Part shown: piece after piece, positions 22,785 through 36,481 of the stretch
How the letters are laid out: each line of letters starts with the position of its first letter
Numbering within the stretch: the stretch's first letter is position 1
Assembly (NCBI GenBank): GCA_001414345.1
Contig: LLCB01000010.1
Coordinates: 1 to 64,000, forward strand
DNA: 64,000 nucleotides
Origin: Hymenoscyphus infarciens
Lineage: Eukaryota; Ascomycota; Leotiomycetes; Helotiales; Helotiaceae
Reading direction: 5' to 3'
Made by a program: the position numbers and the translations under genes
The notes under the pieces: generated by a model
Databases searched by the model: none
Seen by the model: the letters and a program-made list of their open reading frames with translations, nothing else
Told to the model about the DNA's origin: nothing

Positions 22785-25536
22785 TCTGCGGGTATCAATG
22801 CTCGTTAGAGACGAGCAACGGTGAATGTGTCGCCAGTGATTATTGTGCAAACTCCAGAATTGAGGGAGTCGTGGAATGAAGTCCTTGCCGGACGAGTTGG
22901 GGAAATGCCGATGTAGTCAATGGCAAGGGCGCAAAATGACTTTTTTGTAGATGGCTATTAGGAAGGAGGAAAAGAGGGAAGGGAGGGAGAGGTTGGAATA
23001 TGTGGGAGGAGCGAGAAGAAATGGTCTACGAAAGGACCGGCGTGGATTCGGGCGTGATGTAATATGTGAAAGTAGGTTCAATTCGTGGTGAGAATTGGAC
23101 TACCAAGAAGCTCAACTAAAGCTCAACAGGCCTCAACATGAAGCTCGGTTTCCGTCTACTCGCTCACCGAAAATTTGAGCTAGGCCGCATGGAGGAAGGT
23201 CGGGCACGGAAGTGGGGCACAGGGAGCAGATCGGAGCCTTGGAGAACAACAATTTCGTGCAGCCACGGCCCAAGGGGTTCAGCGAAGGACGTCCGGTCGT
23301 GCATTCCTCTTGCCTTTTTATTTTGGACTTTTTGATTTTATTTTTATATTATTATATTATTATACCTCTTTACGAAGCTTAATTCTACAACACCATTAAC
23401 CAAGGTCATGATGTCGAGATGAATGACGTACTATTCATGGCCCTGGGCGGCGTACTTCCGGCCTCCGCTAAAAAGGTCGACGGGAGCGTTGGGCTGGGCT
23501 AGATGGCGGGGTTGGGGTTGGGGTACAGATTTAGGGTCCTACCCTACCTACTAAACGCTTGACAGCCAACCGCCATTAGGTAGCTGTTACTAGTACTCGA
23601 GTACACCATCAAAGTCAATTGAAGCCTTGTTAGATACTTGCAGCCACAATTCTCACGAATATGCGACCTCGGAAGATCAAGGGAACCATTCCAAGCTCTT
23701 GATAAGCATCCTTACTTCTGGTGTTCCAATGGAAAGTTCCCATCATTCTTCATCTACCCCCCTTCTCATATGTACCTTCCTCATCATGAAGCATACCATA
23801 CCCCAATCCTGCGCTGCACGATAGCGGATCATTTTTGCGCTATCTTATGTCCGTCTCATCTCTAAAGATAGAGCATTCCCTCACACAACCTTAGGACATC
23901 CGGACAAACGAGCGTCGGGCCAATCGAAGCCAATATAAACAGAAATCTGGTCGTGATTTGGCGTCCAACGAGGCTTATCTGTCCCGGTCAGTACTCAAGT
24001 AATATAGTACCTCGGTAAAGTTTACAAGAGTAAGGACTCTTTTATGAACCCATTTCTACTTAGTCGAGACTCGATTAAGGTGGTCATCACCCTCTCCAAT
24101 GTGCTGCGAAGTGGAACCTGGATTGTTACCACTAACAACAACCAAGTCTCAACCTAGCAACGCAAAGTCAGTAAACATACCTAGGAACACCAAAAACTCA
24201 CTAACAATCATCTCTCGTACATTAGGTAGACGAAGTTTGTAAACACAGCCCTCCATCATCAAGTACTGGTATCCTTCCTTCCCTCACTCGGCTCCAACGC
24301 CATCGCCACCACGCCTCACCAACCCACGAAATTACCCCAAACAATGCGACCAGGATACGCAACCGCCATCCCCGCCAGCACACAACAAGAACCAAAAATA
24401 AACACCACAAGGGCAGAGCAGAAGTTACATTTTTAGACTTCAAAATCGCGACGTGCAACAAAACGAAAAACAACACCAAAACTCTCCAACCCGCAGCCAG
24501 AGCCAGGCCTTTGTCGGATTTTCAATCCAAGTTCCGAGACACCATAGCCATATGAATCGAACACACCATGGAAATATGAGACAATCATCGGTTTTTCCGT
24601 CACGCACTAAGAGCGCGAGGTCAAACACCTCATTCTTTGGTGGCATGTATCAGGAGTGAAAGAGCCTAAAGGAATTACACGTCTCAGGATGAACCCATAG
24701 ATTCGGTTGGCTAGGCTGATGTGTTGGAAGGCGACAGATGTAAAAGACACCATAGCGTGTAACCACTCTGTAGACTTACCTATCTTGCAAAACTAATCTT
24801 CCACTCTTGAAATCGTCGACTCCCTCATCAGCAGGAGCGAACCAGTCCAAGCCCAATTCATCCCTAGTTACACACCACCAACATTCATCTCATCATCCTC
24901 ATCTCCACTGCGACGTGCAACATATTTCAAAAAGTGGGGTGGCGGTCGTTCATATTCTCCGCAGACCTTTTCTCGTTCAAGGGATGGATACCAAGGCCAA
25001 GACCTCGTCCAAGAGAAATTAAAATAAATCATAGACTTCGTAAAACCTCACATCGACATCACTAAAAAAAATATGCAGTCATCAATCGAAGGAACTCTAA
25101 TTTGGCCTCTCCAAAATACTTCATTGAACACTACCACCCACTACCTATCGTAGCAACAACCACCGGGCACTTTACACCACCCTTCACCACATAACCCTCT
25201 TCAAGGGCTCCCTCCCATACTCTTAAAACTATGGACAAATGAAAAACTGCAGTCATGCGTAGTGTATTTCAAGCAAGCAAAAAAGGGTTTGCTCCTCAAT
25301 AAAAAAAGACAAGAAAAGGAAGTGAAAAAAACCACGAGAAGCAGTCGATTTCAAAAACGCCAGTAGCACCATGCATGCATGCTTAAAAAAAGCCAGAAGA
25401 AGCCCACTCCATACCATTTGCCCTAATATTCCCAAAACCCGGAAAAAGAAGCAGCCCACATTCATAACAGTCGTTTCCTATACAGGGTGTTCCAAAGCGG
25501 AGAGACGAGAAAGAAGGAATTAGCAGAACTCGCGAA
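22785..25536. other. Intergenic between acc1 and nudE
   Basis: The first 500 bp or so are the acc1 promoter and leader (purine-rich on +, so pyrimidine-rich on the sense strand). A short AT run lies at 23325-23365. From about 24000 the sequence is likely 3' flank of nudE. Minus-strand open frames at 24222-24479 and 24440-24646 contain hydrophobic, Trp-rich stretches, and a splice-like GTAAGT (minus strand) occurs near 24780, but I cannot assemble a convincing gene. The call is nothing firm. Confidence 0.4.
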
Positions 25537-27395
25537 TTAATAGGTCTCTCCAAGGTCACTGAGTTTTCTCGGCCGTCCTGGTGGTTTCATGGCATCTTTT
25601 TCCCCTTCCTTGGAATGGGATCCGCTGCTCATCCTCCTCCCTATGGCAATGCCGCCGCTTTTCCTTCGAGGGGTTGGGATCGCGCTGAGCCCTTCGATTT
25701 CCCCTTTGCCGTAGGTATTCCTTCGGCTACTTGGGGTCCCGGTAGAAGCAGAGAAATCCATTTCTCGAGTCTCATCAAATTCGATGTTGGACACGCTCTG
25801 AGAGTGCCCATGGGAAGCGGTATAACTGCCTCCGATACTTGACCTTGGCCTTCGCTGGTCTGTGAATTGTGATGTAGAGTAGTGACCTAGGGGAGTACGA
25901 GTTCCTCCCATCGAAGTCCTGCTCACAGGTCTCGAGAGCTCAGATCGACTCAGGGGCCTGTCAGGACGAACGTAACTCGTCCCGCTTGCTCTGCTGCTCG
26001 GCCTACTGTCCGAACCTTCACGACCCTCCCTGTTTGAGAGGGGACCGAAAGATAATCTGCTGATGCCCGATGTTGATAGCCTACTCACATGTTTTGTAGT
26101 AGATGGCGTTTCTTCTGGGGCAACTGCTGAGCCATGGCTGACTGTGCTACCGCTCGTCCGTTTCCTGCTCCTTATTGTAACACTCGGAGGCATGTGATGG
26201 CCCAGAGCAGATCCATTTCGGGGGGAGGCTCGAGGGGGAGTATTAACAGGTGCTGGGAGTTTCGATCTTGCTGAATGGACACGCTGTTCCAATCTCTGCA
26301 TTTGGGCGGTAAGACTCCTAATATGGGTGAGAGATGTCGAATTAGGTATGCTGCGAGTAGCTGGGGCCTTGGCTCTGGCATTTCTAATGACAGATGGAGT
26401 CGCATCCCTCCTTCGTGCTGATGGTGTAGGCGCTGGTGGTGGTCCTCGCGAGCTGCGTAGATTGCCAGATACGATTCTAGTAGCAGGTTTGGGGGTTGTA
26501 CTGGAATCGCCAGATGGGAGTTTCAGCTTGCTCTTTGGCTGGTTCATCGGAGTCTTCACAGCAGAGTTGGCTGTAAGAGAAGCTTCTGACATTGGTGGAG
26601 AAGGCGGGGTAGGTGTTTCGGATACGGTATCTACAGTAGAGACTGATTTGGTGTCTGGAGGGGTGTTGATCATAGGCGATGATGCGCCAGAGTTGAACGA
26701 TTGCTCGCCATCGAAATATGGCGAGTTTGGTGCGGTAATATCGGTCGCAATGGAAGGAAGTTGGCGCTTCTTCAATTTATCCTGCAGAATTTCGTTCTCG
26801 ATCTTCAAATCGGTACGCTCGTCGCGAAGGCGTTGGGTTTCGATTCGCAGATCCTCGCGCTCCTTCTCGCCCACTTTGATCTCCTCCTCCATCATTACTG
26901 CTCTTTCGATGGCCACATTGTATTTTGACTCGAGATCTTCTAGGGAGGAAGAAGTATTCCTGGCTTGACGTTCGAAATCATCGTTAGCTACCTCGGTATC
27001 GCGAAGACGTAGTTGTAATGTGCGGTTCAAGTCTCGTAAAGTGGTAATCTCCTTTTGGAGCGTATTCTGCGCCGAATTTGCTTCTGTCTTTGACTGTTTA
27101 TACTTGGCCTGCCGAGATTATTAGCCCGCGTCCAACAAAGGTGAAGTTCGCAAATGCATACCTTCCATTCATCCACCTCAAATCCCAGCCCCTCTACCTT
27201 CTCCTGTAACGTTCGCTCCCTCTTTTCCGCGGCCTCCACGTCCTTCTCGAGTTCTGCCTCTAGCTCCTGACTGGAAGCCTGGAATTCCGATAGCTCATGT
27301 TCCAGTTGCTCATACTGAGATTTATAATATGCAAGTGCGATCTCGGGCGTGGAAAGGTCGGTCGCTGGAGAGGAGGGAATTTCATCCATAGACAT
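25537..27395 (-). CDS. nudE: NudE family dynein regulator
   Basis: Two exons (27395-27162 and 27108-25537) with a 53-bp intron (donor GTATGC, acceptor CGGCAG) give 601 aa. The N-terminal 190 residues are a continuous coiled coil. Family-typical stretches are [46 protein letters not shown] and [19 protein letters not shown]. The C-terminal two thirds are Ser/Thr/Arg/Pro-rich and low in structure, with repeated SRP and TPRR-like motifs, as in fungal NudE/RO11. Family knowledge: NudE binds NudF/LIS1 and dynein and is needed for nuclear migration along microtubules. Start ATG 27395 begins [10 protein letters not shown] directly ahead of the coiled coil. It runs in the same direction as acc1 with a large gap between. 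Confidence 0.9.
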
Positions 27396-29574
27396 GTTTG
27401 CGTCTGGATCCTCCCTATACGCAATCTGACATCCACAGGGTTCTCTGCCTGCGAATGGTATATCTCATGAGTTGGTCCCCTCTTCTTGGATATCGCACAT
27501 CCGCTCAAATCAAAGTCCGGGGCGTTGTGCTACTGTCGTCGTGTGTAAATAATGCGAATACGCCAGGTCCACGCGCCTTTTGTTGTGCTGTGGTGGTGTT
27601 CGTGTTAGTGTCGCTCCAGAGTGTTGTCAGTCCGGTCCAGGTCGTAAAAATCGTGAATCTACTGACAATGCTGGGTATGGCATACAATAGCTCTATTCGT
27701 CGTTTGTCGGTGGGTTGTCGTCGGTCGTGGTTGTCGAAAGTTGTCGAAATGGTTGTCGGAATGGTTGTCGGTGGGTTGTTGTTCGTGGCTCTCCTGAGTT
27801 ATTGCGCTTTGCAGGGATCAGTGCTCTCAATGTATCCCCCGAGCGACCGGCGCTTTTATTTACCTTAGCACTTGAGTTTGACACGGATTTCATTATTTAA
27901 CTTCATCCCCTTGTTTTTGTTCTCCCACGAGATTCGAATATATACCTTCGCTCGTCACTCTAGAACATTCTGACACAGGTCTTCCAGTTGAAAAGCCTCT
28001 GAGACAGACCCCTCCTTTCCCATCACCTGCAGAGTCAACAACCAGAAACCGCCAGAAATCGCTCAGTATTGATATCTTGGCTTATGATTGTTTTCTAGGT
28101 CCAGGGCTTACGCAAATACGTCTTATTCCGAAACATATGACAATCATGATGAGCCCAAGCGGATTCTACCTAATTTCGGGCTGCAATGCAACCTTGAAGA
28201 CTCAGTCACGTGTTATCTTTCCATAGCAACAGCCAAACTTCCGCTTGTGTATTTTGTTTGGTGTTTTCAGTCATCTCATGGAGTTGTCTACGTTAGAGAA
28301 TTAGGTTGTTTTGCCTACTTGTCACCAGCAATATCAGGCATTGATCATGCGTCGAGAAATCTCCAATTCGGATCACAAAGAAGATCCCGGAGTTCTTCTA
28401 AATACAGGGCATCTCTTCTTATCACCCCATGTTTGTTCGAACATTATTCGAGGGTTTCAAAGAAAAGAGGCCAAATTTCATCATTCTAGCAAACCATCTC
28501 GTTGAGATTGTCTTAAAACATGTGAGGCCGCAGAGCTACCTTCGCGGAAGAATGCCCTAAGTGTCGTTCCAAATGCCCACGCTCTTGTCCGCTCTTTTGT
28601 CGTCATAGGTAGGCTGTATGCTTTATTCACCTATTCTGAAACATCAATTCTGTCCAGCTATACACTCAAAGTAGTTTCGAACCTTTAATTGAATATCTTA
28701 TTTGTTCTGACCTCTTTAGATATGTATGTTTTGTAAACATTACGAGCCCGGAACCACGGATCTCTTCGTTACTGGGATGAGTACCTAGTACTTTGTATTT
28801 TTTAGAAATCTCAGAACTTTCTTTGATTAACTCAATTAATCTAGACATTTCAAACAATATCATTCAATAGTTGAATTTCTAGACCTACTACTTAATAGTC
28901 TAAGGAACATACTTGGCCAATACTATAAGAGGCGAGTGAAGCATATCAGAGCCTAAAATACTCTGCGCTGAGTACTGAGGTCTCTAAACTCAAATCAAAT
29001 CATTTACTCTGCTGGTTGAAAGAGCAAAATATGTTTTGCAGCGCCAGGAGGAAAGTCAGAGAGCAAACAATGGATACTGCCGTGGTTCTTTTCGCAAAAT
29101 CTTTCTTCTTAAAAGATTCAATATTCAGAATCGAGGCTGAATTTAGAAAGAGATAGTGGGTGGTTTTCGATCCTCCAAGAAAAAAATGATTTGTATTACT
29201 GGCACTCGCTGCAGCGACTATGACGGAAGCATGTTGATAGATCGTAATGAGTGCTCGGTTACTCCCAGCAGGAATGTAGCGGCTTTTCTAGACCAAGGTG
29301 GTAAGAAAGAGAGGCATATTTCGACGTCCGGCGAAGGTTCCAGAGCAGGGTAACGCGAGATTTTACACCAGCCAGAACCAGGATGTACCAATTTCAACCA
29401 GTAGCAGTAGCCGTCTCGATTGGTGAAAAGGAATCCGCATACTGTGGTCCAACGTACTAATTGATTTCGCTAAGTGTTCACAAAAGGAGCGCAAGTTGGT
29501 CATTGAACATATTGAGTTCCAGCAGGACGAGTAGACTGAAGATTTTGGTTCCCAACATTTCACATTTTGCCTCG
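27396..29574. other. Intergenic
   Basis: Upstream region of nudE (27396 to about 28000; it contains a run of GTTGTCG-like repeats at 27710-27785 in the + orientation) followed by about 1.5 kb of slightly AT-biased sequence without a recognisable gene. Open frames at 28088-28489 and 29156-29353 have no family signal. It ends at the target duplication of the 7-kb transposon. Confidence 0.4.
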
Positions 29575-29612
29575 TAGGGCGTCCCGTACATACCAAAAGT
29601 CGGAAACGACGA

Positions 29613-29780
29613 CTAAATCGCAAATCGCAAATCGTAAATCGCAAATCGCAAATCGTAAAGCTTAGATTTCTAAGTATATAGCCCTTTAGAGCTAAATCGT
29701 AAATCGCAAATTATAAATCAATAAACGTAGATTTTTTAGAGGCTAAATCATAAATCGTAAATCGTAAATCGTAAAAGTCG
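29613..29780 (+). repeat. Left TIR core with tandem AAATCG(T/C) units
   Basis: Units of 7 bp, AAATCGC or AAATCGT, repeat about six times (29615-29660), then about twice at 29694-29708 and several times at 29744-29776, separated by AAGCTTAGATTTCTAAG and ATAAACGTAGATTTTTT blocks. The T/C variation is what RIP produces. Confidence 0.8.
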
Positions 29781-30123
29781 TATAATTAATAAATAATCGT
29801 AAAAGGTATTAAATATTAAATTAAAACATATTAGAGTAAAAGATATATATATATAATATAAAAAGACTATATAAATCGACTTTTATTACTATAACAAGTT
29901 CTTAAATTATATCTTAAAACTAGGCCTTTTTTAAACTAATTACTCTAGATTACTTAATATTAAAGTAATTAGCTTACTTTAAAAGCTTAAATAATCTTAA
30001 TTTAAGATTATTTAAGTACTTTTAGCCACTTTTCTTAATTATATACTAATTTCCTAATTAGAGTTAGCGCTATTTATTTTATAAGCTAAAAAGTATACTT
30101 ACCTTATATACTAACTCTCTTAT

Positions 30124-30513
30124 ATCGCTCCTTCCTTTAAATACTATATACTACTCTCTATTATTCCTTCTTTTAAAAGTACTATCCTACTACTATATAT
30201 ACTCTCTCTTCTCTCTTAAATTCAAGTACTAACAACGATAGAAGAAGGAAGAGGATAATCTCTAGTAGTAGCCTTAAATATCTATTAAAGTACGATATTC
30301 TTAGTAGTAGAACCTCTTAAGATAAATCGAATTAGTTACTCCTTCTTTTAAATACTACTCTATATTATTCCTTTCTTTAAAAGTGCTATCCTACTACTAT
30401 ATATACTCTCTCTCTCTCTTCAAATTTAAGCACTAATAATAATAGAAGAAGAAAGAGAATAATCTCTAGTAGCGGCTTTAAGTATCTATTAAAGTATAAT
30501 ATCCTTAGTAGTA
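30124..30513 (+). repeat. Two-copy direct repeat of about 190 bp
   Basis: About 30124-30313 and 30337-30513 share the order TTCTTTTAAA, ACTATCCTACTACTATATA, a CT-rich run, AATCTCTAGTAG and TATCTATTAAAGTA. Differences are largely transitions. The second copy ends where the solo LTR begins. Confidence 0.6.
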
Positions 30514-30688
30514 TGTCACGAGACAAAGGTGGGTCAGACAAAGGATCACCTGATGATCCCCACCTTTTAAGCGAGGAGCATGGTATTTAAAGCCTCATGC
30601 TCTCCCCTATAGTTCTAGGAATTAAGCATCTACTTTAACTTCACTTTGCTCATCCCATGCTCTCAATATAGCTTCTATAATCGCCATA
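30514..30688 (+). mobile_element. Solo LTR of a retrotransposon
   Basis: A 175-bp segment of normal composition sits in the RIPped element. It starts TGTCACGAGAC and ends CGCCATA (probably ACA mutated to ATA). It is flanked by the perfect 5-bp repeat TAGTA (30509-30513 and 30689-30693). No internal retrotransposon sequence follows, so this is a solo LTR left by recombination. It must have inserted after the host transposon was in place. It retains many CA/TG steps, so it escaped strong RIP, perhaps because it is short. Class (Copia or Gypsy) is not determined. Confidence 0.65.
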
Positions 30689-31199
30689 TAGTAGTATTAT
30701 AGTATAATAATCCTAGAATTTTAAGTATAGTAGAAAGTATAAAAAGAGCGATTTTAAGTATATAATAGAAGCTTAAATATACTATGTTAGTTTATTAATT
30801 TAGAGCTATATAAGGTGTTTATAAAGAAGTTATACTAAAAGGAAGTCCTTACTTAAGAGATATATAATATCCTTAAAAGTAAGTATAATATTAACATCTC
30901 TAATACTACTCTTAAGCTCTAAATTAATATAGAGTAGAATCTTTACTAGTATAAAAAAAGTAAGACTACTCCTACCTTATATACATAAGTAGTATATCTC
31001 TTTAAAGATATAAGATTATCTAATTCAAGTATAGTATATATATTAAATTATAAGAGCTTTATAATTAAGCTTTAAAGGCTCTAAAAGTTATAATTCAAGA
31101 TAAGCCTTTAACGTTAAAAGTTTCTTATATAAGAAGGGCGTAAAGAGCTAGAGACTATCCTTTAATATAAGATCTATGAATATAGCTACTTTAGTACTA

Positions 31200-32550
31200 T
31201 AAGAAGCTTTAGCCTTAGGTTCCTTTATACGTACCTTAATACTTATAGTATTAATAGAGATAGAGATAAAAGATAGAGCTAGAATAAGATTTAAAAGACG
31301 TTATTAAAAGTTAATAAGAAGAGGTATAATTATAAATTATAAGAGATTAAGAATACTTATAATAAATATATCGTACTAGGGTCTAATTTTATATAGAGTA
31401 TTAATAGATATTATAAATTAAGATTCGTTAATATTAAGATATATACTAATATTAATACCTATACTTGATTTCTCTCTTAGAGCTATTATAGTATTTTAAA
31501 CGATATAGTAGTATCTACTCTATAGTAATATAGCGATACTATAAGTAGCCTTAGAAAGATACTATACTATATATAATTAAATCAAGGATTAGAATCTCTA
31601 ATAGTAGCGAACGCTTACTATATACTTCGTTAATAATAAGCTATAGAAAGTAGTAGAGAGTTATACTAATTTTTAGACCTATATTAGTTTAGTACTTTTA
31701 TAACTAACTAATATATTAAGACTTAGTAGAGATAGCTTATAAAAGAGTCTCTAAATAAGTAGAAGATATACTTTTAGAGTATTTATAAAAAGAGGTTATT
31801 TTCTAAAAAGAGTCTCTCTAATATAATTACTATATTATATATATATATTTTGATTATCTAGAAGAAGTTTTAAACGTTTATATATATATAGAATTACTAT
31901 TATATTTATACTAATACTAATCGAGAGTATAGAGTACTAGGAGTGTTATAGACTAACTTTTACTATCCTAGGAGTAAAGAGTATTTAGTAGAGGATTATA
32001 GTATTAAGGTACTTACTAAGAAGCTTATTAAGCTTTAGGAATTATATAAGGATTAGAATATTAATATATATTTACCTTAGACAACTCTAGAGTAGTATAA
32101 AATAAAATTATTAGTATATAGATATACGCTGTTAATTGATAAGATAATATGTATTAAAGAGAGAGAAACTTATACTATAATATACTTAGATTTAAGAGTA
32201 GAATTATTAGCGTATATCTAAGAGAGTAATTTAGTAGAATTAGGCCTTTTAGATAAGCTAGAGAGAGTATATAAGTAGAAGCTATGCTCTAAGGTAGCTT
32301 AAGGATTAAAGGAAGCTAGAGAGGCTAATTAAGATAAATTTAATATATACTTTAGTAACGAAGATAGAAGCGATTAAGCGACGAACGTAGTACTAGATTA
32401 TCTATATAATAGCGACTTCTTAGATAAGGAATTAGAGAAGTTAGATAACGAATTAGATAAGGATTTAAAAGAGTATATAACTAATAGGTATACCTTACTA
32501 GTTAAAGATGATTTAGAAGGAGATTTGAGAATAGATATTAGTAGATAAAT
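31200..32550 (+). pseudogene. RIP-killed integrase (rve/DDE) coding tract
   Basis: The + frame starting at 31439 reads IYTNINTYT-stop-FLS-stop-SYYSILN. This matches the integrase-core pattern of an Asp followed by AYSR and a hydrophobic strand, with Asp-to-Asn and Arg/Trp-to-stop changes as RIP predicts. Downstream frames resemble the SDRG-like strand (NQGLES), a (W)YGTST-NQRIE-like segment (FSTFITN-stop-YIK) and a NREYRVLG/FYYPRSKEY stretch. The tail is acidic. Many stops make it non-functional. This is probably the transposase of the 7-kb element. Assignment rests on spaced motif resemblance, not a search. Confidence 0.55.
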
Positions 32551-33894
32551 TTATATTTAATTAATCTATCTTAGAGGCTACTAATTTATCCTTAGAATTA
32601 GGCCTCCTCCTTTATAAAGCCCTTCTACTAATAGATAGTATTAAACATCGTTGTTATAGTAGAGAGCCTTAATAATTCTAATCCTAGGTTATCTACTAAA
32701 AGATAGTCTCTTAAGTCTATTTAAAGAGTAAGGTTCTAAATTCTTAATCCTCTCTCTTCTTATTAGTAACCTTATACTTAATATATATTCTTAGCTATAG
32801 TAGTAACTCTAGGATTATAGTATTATAATCTACTAACTAACTATAGACTCTATAGCGGTCTATGATTATAATTACTTACTAGCTAGAGTAAATAGAACGT
32901 TAATAGAGAGTAATATAACGAAGGAAGTATATATTACTATCTACGAAAGGCGTAGAGAGTTAGCTAATAGCATCGTTTTTATTATCTATAATTAATAAGT
33001 AAATAGATATACTAAACTAGGAATAAACCTATACTAAATACGAGCTAAGCTCTAGGCCTAAAATTTATATATTTTAGATATAAAAAAAGGCTTAATATAA
33101 CTCTAGAGAGGAATAGATATGTTTATTAACTTTTGATTAAAATTAGAAGTGATTTATATAAGGTTATAAGTATAGTTATAGATATATAATTCTCTAAGTA
33201 CTTAGAGAGAGAGGATTTTAGTAGAGTAAACCTACTAACTACGACTATTAGTACTAAGTCTAATTTATAAATTACTTACTACTACTAATAAAAGTTAGTA
33301 ATCTTAGACTCTTAAATCTTTAAAAAATTGTAATATTATAGGTTCTACGTCTATTAAGTTCTAGTTAGCTTTATAGATATAAATAATAATATTTTATACT
33401 TAAATTAAAGATAAAAGAATTAATTTAGAATATTGTATTTTTAGGCTATTTTGAGTATATAGATTACTAACTTTTGTTAGTAGTAGTGAATAATTTACGA
33501 ATTAGGCTTAGCGTTGATTACTTACCTTCGAAACCTCCTTAGTCTTTAGAAGAGGTTTTCGAGCTAGCCTCTAAGTAGTTACTTAGATTAGAATATCCTT
33601 TAATCTAGCCTTACTTATACCTACTCTTATAAATACTTATAAAATAGTAAATAAAGTCCTAGCCTTTATAGAAGATAATATACTATATAACTAGTAATTA
33701 TTTAATATATACTAGAATAGTATATTAGAGTCTTATAAATAGTACTAAAAGTAAGAAGCGAGGTATAGGAGGTTATATAGTTTAAGTAGAATAGTTCCTC
33801 GATTTTCCTACTTTTATTCTATTACTTTTACTTATACTTTTAGAAGCTCTATATTTACTACTTTATAATACTAAAAACATACTAAGATGTCTTA

Positions 33895-35520
33895 ATATTA
33901 GTCTTCTAAATGCCTAGAAGTCTAGGCTCCTTATTCTAAGGGTTTAAAGCTTAAAGTGTACTTTTATTACTTTCTAACGAACCTAGTAAGTACTCTAGAA
34001 AATCACGTATCTACGCTTCTTTAAAAGCCTTTTAATAATAAGATTAAGAACTATCTATAAAAAGTAAAGAACTACTTTATAAAAGCTATAGTATAAAGCT
34101 CTAACAGCTAGAAGAAGAAATAATAGTTAATTATAGAGTTTAGAAGGAAGTAAGAGGCTATTATAGAACGTTCTACTACTAACTACTCTACTCTTATTAT
34201 TAAGTAAAAGGAGGATAAATTAGCTATAGCTAGAAAGCGAGCTATCTAGAAGGAAAAGGCTAAAGCTAGATAATTCTTCTTTATAAAGGCTCTTAGTAAA
34301 ACTAAAATAATTAGAGTAAAAGTATATAAGAAGGGATTTATCTCTAATAAGAAAAAGGCTAAAAGTAAGTAATACTCTTAAATTTAGTATATACTACTAA
34401 TTAGTATAGGCTTTCTAGCTCCTTCTTCTCTAACCTATAGAGTACTAAAGCCTGTCTCTATTACTAAAATCTATATTTAAGTAACTCTATATATCTATAT
34501 ATATATAACAAGTATTAAAGACTTTTCTATTACTAAGAGTATCTCTATAATTACATATACTTCTATAGTATAATATAATAAGATAGTTAAAATATAAATT
34601 AATAATAACTTTCTATTTTAGATATCTTACTTACCTACTAGTAACTCTAAGGATCTATTTAACTTTAAATTAGTATTCTAGAATATATAAGTTAAAAGGT
34701 TTACTATTAAGCTTTTAGAGAATATCTACTATATAATCCTTACTCTTAGTAGATAGGATCCTATTAATATACTACTCCTTACTAATAAAGTAAAAGACGT
34801 CTTTCTAGCTATAAACGTTACTATTAGGAAGAGGAAAGCTAAGCAATTAAGTACTATAGATTATAAAGAAGTAGACGACGTACAAGCTCTTATATAATAC
34901 TTTAATTTATTAAAAGGTCTTACTAATAAAAAGTACTACAAAGTATACATAGTATTTAATAGCTATACTAATAATAAGCTCTAATCTTCTAAAAAGAGAT
35001 AATCTATTACGTCCTCATAGAATACTTAAGAGCTACTAATTCTGCTTTAACTCTTAACGCCTATTAAGGTACCTAATAATAAGCCTATTATACTTAAAGA
35101 TAACGCTTAGAATAGAGAGAGAGATACTAGATCTATACTATTACTAGGAGATAGTACTAGTACTAGAGTAAGTATAATATTAGTAGACAATTTAAAATTA
35201 AACAATCTTTTAGAGATATTTATAATTATTATTACTTATTTAGAAGACTACTCTATAATTGTCACTACTTATTTAGAAAAGGAAGACAATAGAAATAATA
35301 ATTTTAGAGAGGGTTCTAGAAGTAATATAGGAAATAAGAATATAGATATAGATATAGATATAAAAGAGGATACTAATAGCAAAGGAGTATTAACTCTAAG
35401 CTTATACTTACTATTATCTCTTATAGAGGATAAGGAGAAGAAGAGCTTAATAGTACCTACTAAGTTAAATACGCTAAAGAGAGTAGATAAGGTAGTATAA
35501 TAATAGATAGATATAAACAA
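33895..35520 (+). pseudogene. Second decayed coding tract of the 7-kb transposon, unidentified
   Basis: Stretches between stops keep protein-like character: a Lys/Arg-rich segment at about 34180-34370 (ARKRAI-stop-KEKAKAR) and a helical segment at about 34690-34980 (VKRFTIKLLENIYYIIL, KRKAKQLSTIDYKEVDD). No family is recognised. It may be an accessory protein of the element or a separate nested insertion. Confidence 0.3.
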
Positions 35521-36481
35521 GTAAATTATAAGAGATCTTAATACTTAATTATATATAGATATTAATACTATTATTATTAAAGGTAGGCTTAAATTAATTA
35601 ATAAAAAAGAGTAATTAAAACTTAATTAAGAGCTTAATAAGAGGGTCTCTAATTCACTCTTATCTACTCCTCTTATACTTATAAATATACTAGTAAGTAA
35701 AATAATATCTACTACTATAATTACTTCTATAAATAGCTTTAATTTAAAGAGAAAGAGAGGAGATACTCTCTCTTAAATAACCTTTACTAATTAACTCTCT
35801 TATACTACTAAAAAGGTTAAGATTATATATAGTAAGTATAATAAGAAGAGAGATAAGAAGTAAGAGTATATAGTAGTAGATACTTTAGATATAAATACTA
35901 GAAGGATTATCTATAATATCTTAATTTTATTACTACTTTTTAGTTACTTTTTACTACCTTTACTCTTCTTTTACTCTTTTTACTAAAGTACTTAAATAAT
36001 TATAATTTAAGATTATTTAAATACTTTAAGTACTACTTTATTAATTATATACTAATTATCTAATTAGGCTTAGCGTTTCTTGCTCTTAGGTTAAATTATA
36101 TCTATATTTATAGTATTAAAAGTCTTAATTATCTCTTTTCCTCTCTTATTTATTAGGTACTTATATAATATTATTATTTATACTAAGTATATATATTACT
36201 TTTAATAATTTATAATATTTTAAATAATAGATTTAAAGTTATATTATACTTATATTTAGTATAATACTAGGTAATATATATTAATAGAGAGTAAGTAGTA
36301 AGTGATTATAATATATATATATTTAATAGATATATATATACTATATTACCTTCTACTTTCTACTCTTACTTATACTTAAATTTTATGATTTAAGCTTTAT
36401 AATTTAAGTATTATAAATTATAAATACTCTTATTTTAAGCTTTAAGATTACTAATTTAAGTATTTTGATTTATGTCTAAAT

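Noticed and set aside
24222..24646. Two minus-strand frames with hydrophobic Trp-rich content between acc1 and nudE
   Set aside because: No credible start, family or splice combination links them. Probably 3' flank of nudE.
29613..29780. CRISPR-like repeat array
   Set aside because: Units are contiguous 7-mers without spacers, in a eukaryotic transposon end.
35269..35520. 83-aa hydrophobic open frame on the minus strand inside the RIP block
   Set aside because: AT-rich sequence gives such Phe/Leu/Ile frames by chance. There is no start context or family.
31200..35520. Interpretation of the 7-kb element as an LTR retrotransposon because of its integrase-like tract
   Set aside because: The ends are inverted, not direct, repeats, and no reverse transcriptase motif was seen.
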